A model generated the notes under the pieces. It was not told the origin of the DNA. It searched no databases and worked only from the letters and a program-made list of their open reading frames with translations. A DNA stretch of 64,000 nucleotides, taken from NCBI RefSeq assembly GCF_036287215.1, contig NZ_CP142860.1, positions 3,038,001 through 3,102,000 on the forward strand, written 5' to 3'. This DNA is from Caproiciproducens sp. CPB-2. Lineage in GTDB: Bacteria; Bacillota; Clostridia; Oscillospirales; Acutalibacteraceae. Made by a program: the position numbers and the translations under genes. Below are positions 59,963 to 64,000 of the stretch, piece after piece. The first letter of the stretch is position 1. Each line of letters starts with the position of its first letter.

Positions 59963-61399
59963 TCAGTATGCCTTGCCCCAGTAGACCATCGATTTCGCGG
60001 GCTTGCCGCAGCAGACGCAGGCGTCGGACAGATGCTCCTGCTCGAACGGCATGCAGCGGGAGGAAACGCCCGCGGCCTCCTTGAGCTTTTCCTCGCAGGC
60101 CGGGTCGCCGCACCACATGGCTTTGATAAAGCCCGGCTGATTGTCGGCAATGTCTCTGAGCTCCTTTAGATTCCGGGCGGTATACGTCATGCTCTCGCGG
60201 CGGGCAAGCGCGTTTTCGTAAATTCCTTTGCGCACTTCCTCCAGCTGTTCCGCAATCGCGGCCTCCAGATTGTCCAGCGGCACAAAAATCTTCTCGCGGT
60301 CGCTGCGGCGGACCAGCACGCACTGATTCTTTTCAATATCTTTGGGCCCGATCTCCAGACGGAGCGGAACGCCCTTCATTTCATACTGCGCGAACTTCCA
60401 GCCGGGGGTATTGTCCGAATCGTCCACGCGCACGCGGAAGCTCTTCTTGAGCCGCTCACGCAGCTCGTGCGCCTTTTCCAGCACGCCGGGCTTATGCTGC
60501 GCGACGGGCAGGATAATCACCTGGATGGGAGCGACGGCGGGCGGGAGCACAAGGCCGTTGTTGTCGCCGTGCGTCATGATGATGCCGCCGATGATGCGGG
60601 TGCTCATCCCCCAGGAGGTCTGGAACGGATGGCAGATGGAATTGTCCCTGCCCTGGAAGGTAATGTTGAACGCTTTTGCAAAGCCGTCCCCGAAATAGTG
60701 GCTGGTGCCGGACTGAAGCGCCTTTCCGTCGTGCATCATCGCCTCTATGGTATAGGTGGCCACGGCGCCGGCGAATTTCTCCTTGTCGGTCTTGCGGCCC
60801 TTGATCACCGGAATGGCAAGATCGTTTTCACAGAAGTCGGCGTAAACCCGGAGCATCCGCTCCGTTTCCGCCTCGGCCTCCTGCGCGGTTTCGTGCATGG
60901 TGTGGCCCTCCTGCCAGTGGAATTCCACGGAACGCAGGAACGGGCGCGTGGTTTTTTCCCAGCGCACAACGGAGCACCACTGATTGTAGAGCTTCGGCAG
61001 GTCGCGCCAGGAATGGATCACCTTGGCGTAATGGTCGCAGAACAGGGTTTCGGAAGTCGGGCGCACGCACATTCTCTCCTGCAGCTTTTCGCTGCCGCCC
61101 ATCGTGACCCAGGCGACCTCGGGGGCAAAGCCCTCCACATGCTCCTTTTCCTTATTCAGCAGGCTCTCCGGAATAAACATCGGCATGGAAACATTCTCAT
61201 GGCCGAGCTCCTTGAACCTTGTGTCGAGAATATGCTGAATATTTTCCCAGATGGCCCAGCCGTACGGCTGAATGACCATGCATCCGCGCACGCTGGTGTA
61301 GTCCATCAGCTCCGCTTTTTTGACGATATCGGTATACCATCTGGCGAAATCCTCCTCCATGGGAGTGATCGCGTCTACCATCTTCTTCTGTTCCGCCAT
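59963..61399 (-). CDS. proS: Prolyl-tRNA synthetase, short (ProS type 3) form
   Basis: A 478-residue class II synthetase lacking the long editing insertion of the E. coli form. Motif 2 and 3 regions are [20 protein letters not shown] and the C-terminal anticodon domain ([20 protein letters not shown]); the tail has four Cys for zinc (GDPACEEKL..., CVCCGKPA) and ends in Tyr, as in the archaeal-like type. The start ATG 61399 follows GAGGAGAUUUCA. No T-box leader was recognised upstream. Confidence 0.95.
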   Translation of the reverse strand: MAEQKKMVDAITPMEEDFARWYTDIVKKAELMDYTSVRGCMVIQPYGWAIWENIQHILDTRFKELGHENVSMPMFIPESLLNKEKEHVEGFAPEVAWVTMGGSEKLQERMCVRPTSETLFCDHYAKVIHSWRDLPKLYNQWCSVVRWEKTTRPFLRSVEFHWQEGHTMHETAQEAEAETERMLRVYADFCENDLAIPVIKGRKTDKEKFAGAVATYTIEAMMHDGKALQSGTSHYFGDGFAKAFNITFQGRDNSICHPFQTSWGMSTRIIGGIIMTHGDNNGLVLPPAVAPIQVIILPVAQHKPGVLEKAHELRERLKKSFRVRVDDSDNTPGWKFAQYEMKGVPLRLEIGPKDIEKNQCVLVRRSDREKIFVPLDNLEAAIAEQLEEVRKGIYENALARRESMTYTARNLKELRDIADNQPGFIKAMWCGDPACEEKLKEAAGVSSRCMPFEQEHLSDACVCCGKPAKSMVYWGKAY

Positions 61400-61484
61400 T
61401 GAAATCTCCTCAATTCTGTTTAGATTATACGGGATAAAGCAAACCCCCCGGCTCTTTGCGGCGCCAAGGGGTTCATCGATCGTC

Positions 61485-61673
61485 TTACTTTGAATCTTTA
61501 TTCGTACCGCTGGTTTTACTGAGGATGACAATCACGGCATAAATCAAAATCATTACGATGAAAATGCCGAGCATGCCCTTCCCCATCAGTTCAAACGATT
61601 TTCCGATGTCGGCGCCGCTTACGTCGCCCATAAGACTCTTAAATAAAATCGCCATTGCGTTTAACTGCATCAT
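61485..61673 (-). CDS. Small single-helix membrane protein, OadG-like by position
   Basis: 62 residues with one hydrophobic helix (about 33-52, [17 protein letters not shown]) and a Lys-rich C-terminus. It starts one base after the beta-subunit gene (SD GGGGGATGAT). Size, topology and position fit the gamma/OadG-type anchor subunit of Na+-translocating decarboxylases, but it lacks a long His-rich tail. There is no sequence proof. Confidence 0.65.
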   Translation of the reverse strand: MMQLNAMAILFKSLMGDVSGADIGKSFELMGKGMLGIFIVMILIYAVIVILSKTSGTNKDSK

Positions 61674-61674
61674 G

Positions 61675-62814
61675 TTATATCATCCCCCAAATTCTTGCAA
61701 GATTCAGGATAATGCCTCCCGCAACAACCGATCCGATCTGGCCGGCCACATTCGCGCCGACCGCGTGCATCAGGATGTGGTTCTGGTTGTCCTCTTTCAG
61801 AGCCATTTTCTGGATGACCCTCGCGGACATCGGGAACGCGGAAATTCCCGCGCCGCCGACCATCGGGTTGATCTTTTTATCCTTCGGCAGGAACAGGTTC
61901 AGGATTTTCGCAAAGACCACACCGCCGATGGTGTCGAACACAAAGGCGAAAAGGCCCAGCGCCATAATGATCAGAGTGCCGAGGGTAAGGAACTGCTCCG
62001 CCCGCATCTGATAGGCGATGGTGATTCCCAAAAAGATGGTAATCAGGTTTGCAAGCGGTCCCTGAGCGGTCTGGGAAAGCGCTTCCAGCTTGCCGCATTC
62101 CCGGATGAGGTTGCCGAACATCAAAAAGCCGACCAGCGCAACGGAATCCGGCGCGACCAGTCCCGCAATCAGCGTAACGATGATCGGGAACAGGATTTTC
62201 GTGGTTTTGGAAACCGCCTTCGGATTATAGGGCATATGGATCATCCGCTCATGCTTCGTTGTCACAAGGCGGATCGCCGCGGGCTGGATAATCGGCACCA
62301 GCGCCATATAGGAGTAAGCCGCCACCGCAATCGCGCCGATGTAATTGCTGTGGAGTACCTGTGAAACCAGAATGGAGGTTGGGCCGTCCGCCGCGCCGAT
62401 CACTCCGGCGGCCATCGCGTCCTTCAGCGGGAACCCGAGCAGAACCGCCAGCACGACGGTAAGGAAGATGCCGAACTGGGCCGCGCCGCCGAACAGCAGC
62501 ATGCGCGGGTTGGAAAGCAGCGGGCCGAAATCAATCATCGCGCCGATCCCCACGAACAATAAAAGAGGAAATGCTTCGGAAGCGACGATTCCCTTTTCAA
62601 ACAGCCACTTCACAATGCCGGATTCCCCCACTACGCCGGGAAGCGGCAGGTTGACAAGAATTGCTCCGAATCCCATCGGTAAGAGCAGTGCCGGTTCGAA
62701 ATCCTTTTCAATGGCAAGCCAGATCAGCAGCGCGCCGATCGCCCACATGACCAGCATCTTGGGGTTCTGGGCCATGAACTGAATGCCGTTCGTTAAAAAG
62801 CTGAATTCACTCAA
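61675..62814 (-). CDS. Na+-translocating decarboxylase beta subunit
   Basis: A 379-residue multi-pass membrane protein of the OadB/GcdB/MmdB family. Key motifs: the conserved Asp region GAMIDFGPLLSNP (Na+ site), GVIGAADGPTSILVSQ, and NPMVGGAGISAFPMSARV, MHAVGANVAGQIGSV at the end. It couples decarboxylation (oxaloacetate, methylmalonyl-CoA or glutaconyl-CoA) to Na+ export. The start is placed at TTG 62814 behind AAGGAGAG; codons further upstream encode an unrelated leader. The carboxyltransferase (alpha) and biotin subunits are not here. Confidence 0.88.
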   Translation of the reverse strand: MSEFSFLTNGIQFMAQNPKMLVMWAIGALLIWLAIEKDFEPALLLPMGFGAILVNLPLPGVVGESGIVKWLFEKGIVASEAFPLLLFVGIGAMIDFGPLLSNPRMLLFGGAAQFGIFLTVVLAVLLGFPLKDAMAAGVIGAADGPTSILVSQVLHSNYIGAIAVAAYSYMALVPIIQPAAIRLVTTKHERMIHMPYNPKAVSKTTKILFPIIVTLIAGLVAPDSVALVGFLMFGNLIRECGKLEALSQTAQGPLANLITIFLGITIAYQMRAEQFLTLGTLIIMALGLFAFVFDTIGGVVFAKILNLFLPKDKKINPMVGGAGISAFPMSARVIQKMALKEDNQNHILMHAVGANVAGQIGSVVAGGIILNLARIWGMI

Positions 62815-62976
62815 CGACTTTAACTCTCCTTCTGTTAAAAAAATGCGAAACTTAAAAATATTATATCTGATGCGCGGTGCTATTTCAAGTAAAAGCACAA
62901 TAAAATCACACAAAAACAGAAGAAAATTAAAAAACCGCCATGCAAAATGCACAGCGGTTTCAGGAAGACGTGTCAC

Positions 62977-63204
62977 TCAGACATTATCTTCAATGTACTT
63001 TACCAGTTCCCCAACGGTTTTGATGTTGTCAATCTCTTCATCGGGAACTTCGATTTCAAACTCGTCCTCGATGGACATCAACAGGTCGACTACATCCAAG
63101 GAATCGGCGCCCAGATCGTCAGCAATGCTTGTTTCGGGAGTGATAGAGTCCTCCTCAACGTCAAACTGTTCGCTGAGAATCGCCTTTACCTTCTCAAAAA
63201 CCAT
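62977..63204 (-). CDS. acpP: Acyl carrier protein
   Basis: 75 residues; the phosphopantetheine site is Ser35 in GADSLDVVD. Strongly acidic, normal length. It is the first minus-strand gene before a divergent gap; the downstream decarboxylase subunit is 162 bases away. No fatty-acid synthesis genes adjoin. Confidence 0.97.
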   Translation of the reverse strand: MVFEKVKAILSEQFDVEEDSITPETSIADDLGADSLDVVDLLMSIEDEFEIEVPDEEIDNIKTVGELVKYIEDNV

Positions 63205-63428
63205 GTCGTATCCTCCTTAAAAATCTTGAATTACAAATTTTGAAACATCGGCACGCGGAAAACGTTATTGTTTATTGTGGACAATAATATCTCTCGTATG
63301 TTACAATTGCCACAGAAAAAACCACATAAATCGCTCCGGACACTGATTGTATAACCACATATTATTAGCAAACCATGACTTTGTCAATATTTTTTTAACC
63401 TTTTTTTCAGAAAGCAAGAGGAAAGAAA

Positions 63429-64000
63429 ATGGCCGAGAATCATTTCGCCGTGATTGGGCATCCAATTGCGCATACCATGTCCCCGTTTATTCATGAAAGA
63501 CTTTTCGCCCTGAGCGGAAAAACCGGCGGCTACGGCGTCCTGGACATCGCGCCGGAGAAACTGCCCGGCCGGATGGAGCTGCTCCGTACCCTGAGCGGCT
63601 TCAACATCACCATTCCCCATAAGCAGTCGATTATTCCGCTGCTGGACGGGCTGAACGAAAAATCGGAATTTTTCCATTCGGTCAACACCGTAAAAAATAC
63701 GGACGGCCGTCTGACCGGGTTCACCACGGACGGCACGGGCTTCTGCAAGGCGCTGGAGGCCGGCGGCACAAGCCTGAGCGGACGCACGGTCGTGCTCGGC
63801 GCGGGCGGCGCGGGCAGGGTGCTGGCGTTTGAGGCGGCCCTTGCCGGCGGCAGCGTGACCGTGGCCGTGCGCCCGCACGGGCTGGCGGCGGCGGAAAAGC
63901 TCTGCGCGGATATCCGCGCAAAAGCGGCGGGCGCACGGGCGGATTTCTGCCTGCTGGAAAACATCGGCGGAAAAATCGATTTACTGGCCAACGCCACGCC
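63429..64000 (+). CDS. aroE: Shikimate dehydrogenase (3' end outside window)
   Basis: 190 residues visible, truncated by the window edge. The shikimate site is VIGHPIAHTMSP, then FNITIPHKQ with the catalytic Lys, NTV and TDGTGF with the catalytic Asp; the NADP motif VVLGAGGAGR and the VAVRP strand follow. The canonical SHS reads AHT here. Converts 3-dehydroshikimate to shikimate. The ATG 63429 follows GAGGAAAGAAA. Divergent from acpP. Confidence 0.93.
   Translation, partial: MAENHFAVIGHPIAHTMSPFIHERLFALSGKTGGYGVLDIAPEKLPGRMELLRTLSGFNITIPHKQSIIPLLDGLNEKSEFFHSVNTVKNTDGRLTGFTTDGTGFCKALEAGGTSLSGRTVVLGAGGAGRVLAFEAALAGGSVTVAVRPHGLAAAEKLCADIRAKAAGARADFCLLENIGGKIDLLANAT

Noticed and set aside
61400..61484. 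T-box riboswitch before proS
   Set aside because: The gap is only 85 bases and has neither a specifier loop nor the conserved T-box sequence.
1..64000. tRNA, rRNA, IS elements, prophage or restriction/defence genes
   Set aside because: No cloverleaf, rRNA segment, transposase, integrase, terminal inverted repeats or defence-protein motifs were seen anywhere in the window.

Overview
The window comes from a Gram-positive, endospore-forming, strictly anaerobic member of the Clostridia, most likely the Oscillospiraceae/Ruminococcaceae side of the order. I infer this from strong Shine-Dalgarno sites, TTGACA/TATAAT-type promoters, CotJA/CotJB spore-coat genes, a trimeric [FeFe] hydrogenase, a rubredoxin/flavodiiron pair, DUF1292 and DegV proteins, and the S10-spc-alpha layout with a KOW-domain gene between map and infA. 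No rRNA, tRNA, IS element, prophage or CRISPR array was seen.

Layout. 1-7.3 kb: the end of a membrane protein, a TVP38/DedA-like protein, rubredoxin plus flavodiiron protein (O2/NO defence), a PAP2 phosphatase and a Ca2+-type P-ATPase. 7.3-13.1 kb: an amino-sugar locus. A mannose-family PTS (IIA, IIB, a fused IIC-IID, NanE, HPr) is divergent from murQ and an RpiR regulator. All routes converge on GlcNAc-6-P, which nagA (36.5-37.7 kb) deacetylates. 14.5-18.8 kb: a sporulation-associated patch (CotJA, a CotJB with a long repeat tail, two tiny proteins), a cryptic minus-strand small-ORF unit, DUF1292, a probable 6S RNA and DegV. 18.8-24.0 kb: pyrC-pyrF-pyrK-pyrD followed by a histidine phosphatase and ruvX. 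25.4-33.8 kb: a ten-gene minus-strand hydrogen-metabolism region. Signalling proteins and a sensory-type hydrogenase come first, then HydC/ATPase/2Fe-2S/HydB/HydA behind a promoter with a Rex-like site. 34.0-36.4 kb: serC-serA. 38.0-40.3 kb: a large secreted repeat protein. 40.8-56.5 kb: the complete S10-spc-alpha ribosomal cluster (minus strand) with a long leader carrying two terminator-like hairpins. 56.7-64 kb: a mini-protein with a decarboxylase-beta signature, a lipoprotein, an ECF sigma factor coupled to an LCP protein, proS, an OadB-type sodium pump subunit with a small partner, acpP and the start of aroE.

Five copies of a short double-hairpin repeat lie in intergenic gaps between 24 and 41 kb. 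The observations most worth a second look are the small-ORF/tandem-repeat unit at 16.6-17.15 kb, the CotJB repeat extension, the fused PTS IIC-IID, the hydrogenase signalling cluster with its Rex-like site, the S10 leader, and the dispersed repeat family. Start codons were moved from the longest reading frame wherever a ribosome-binding site decided the matter.
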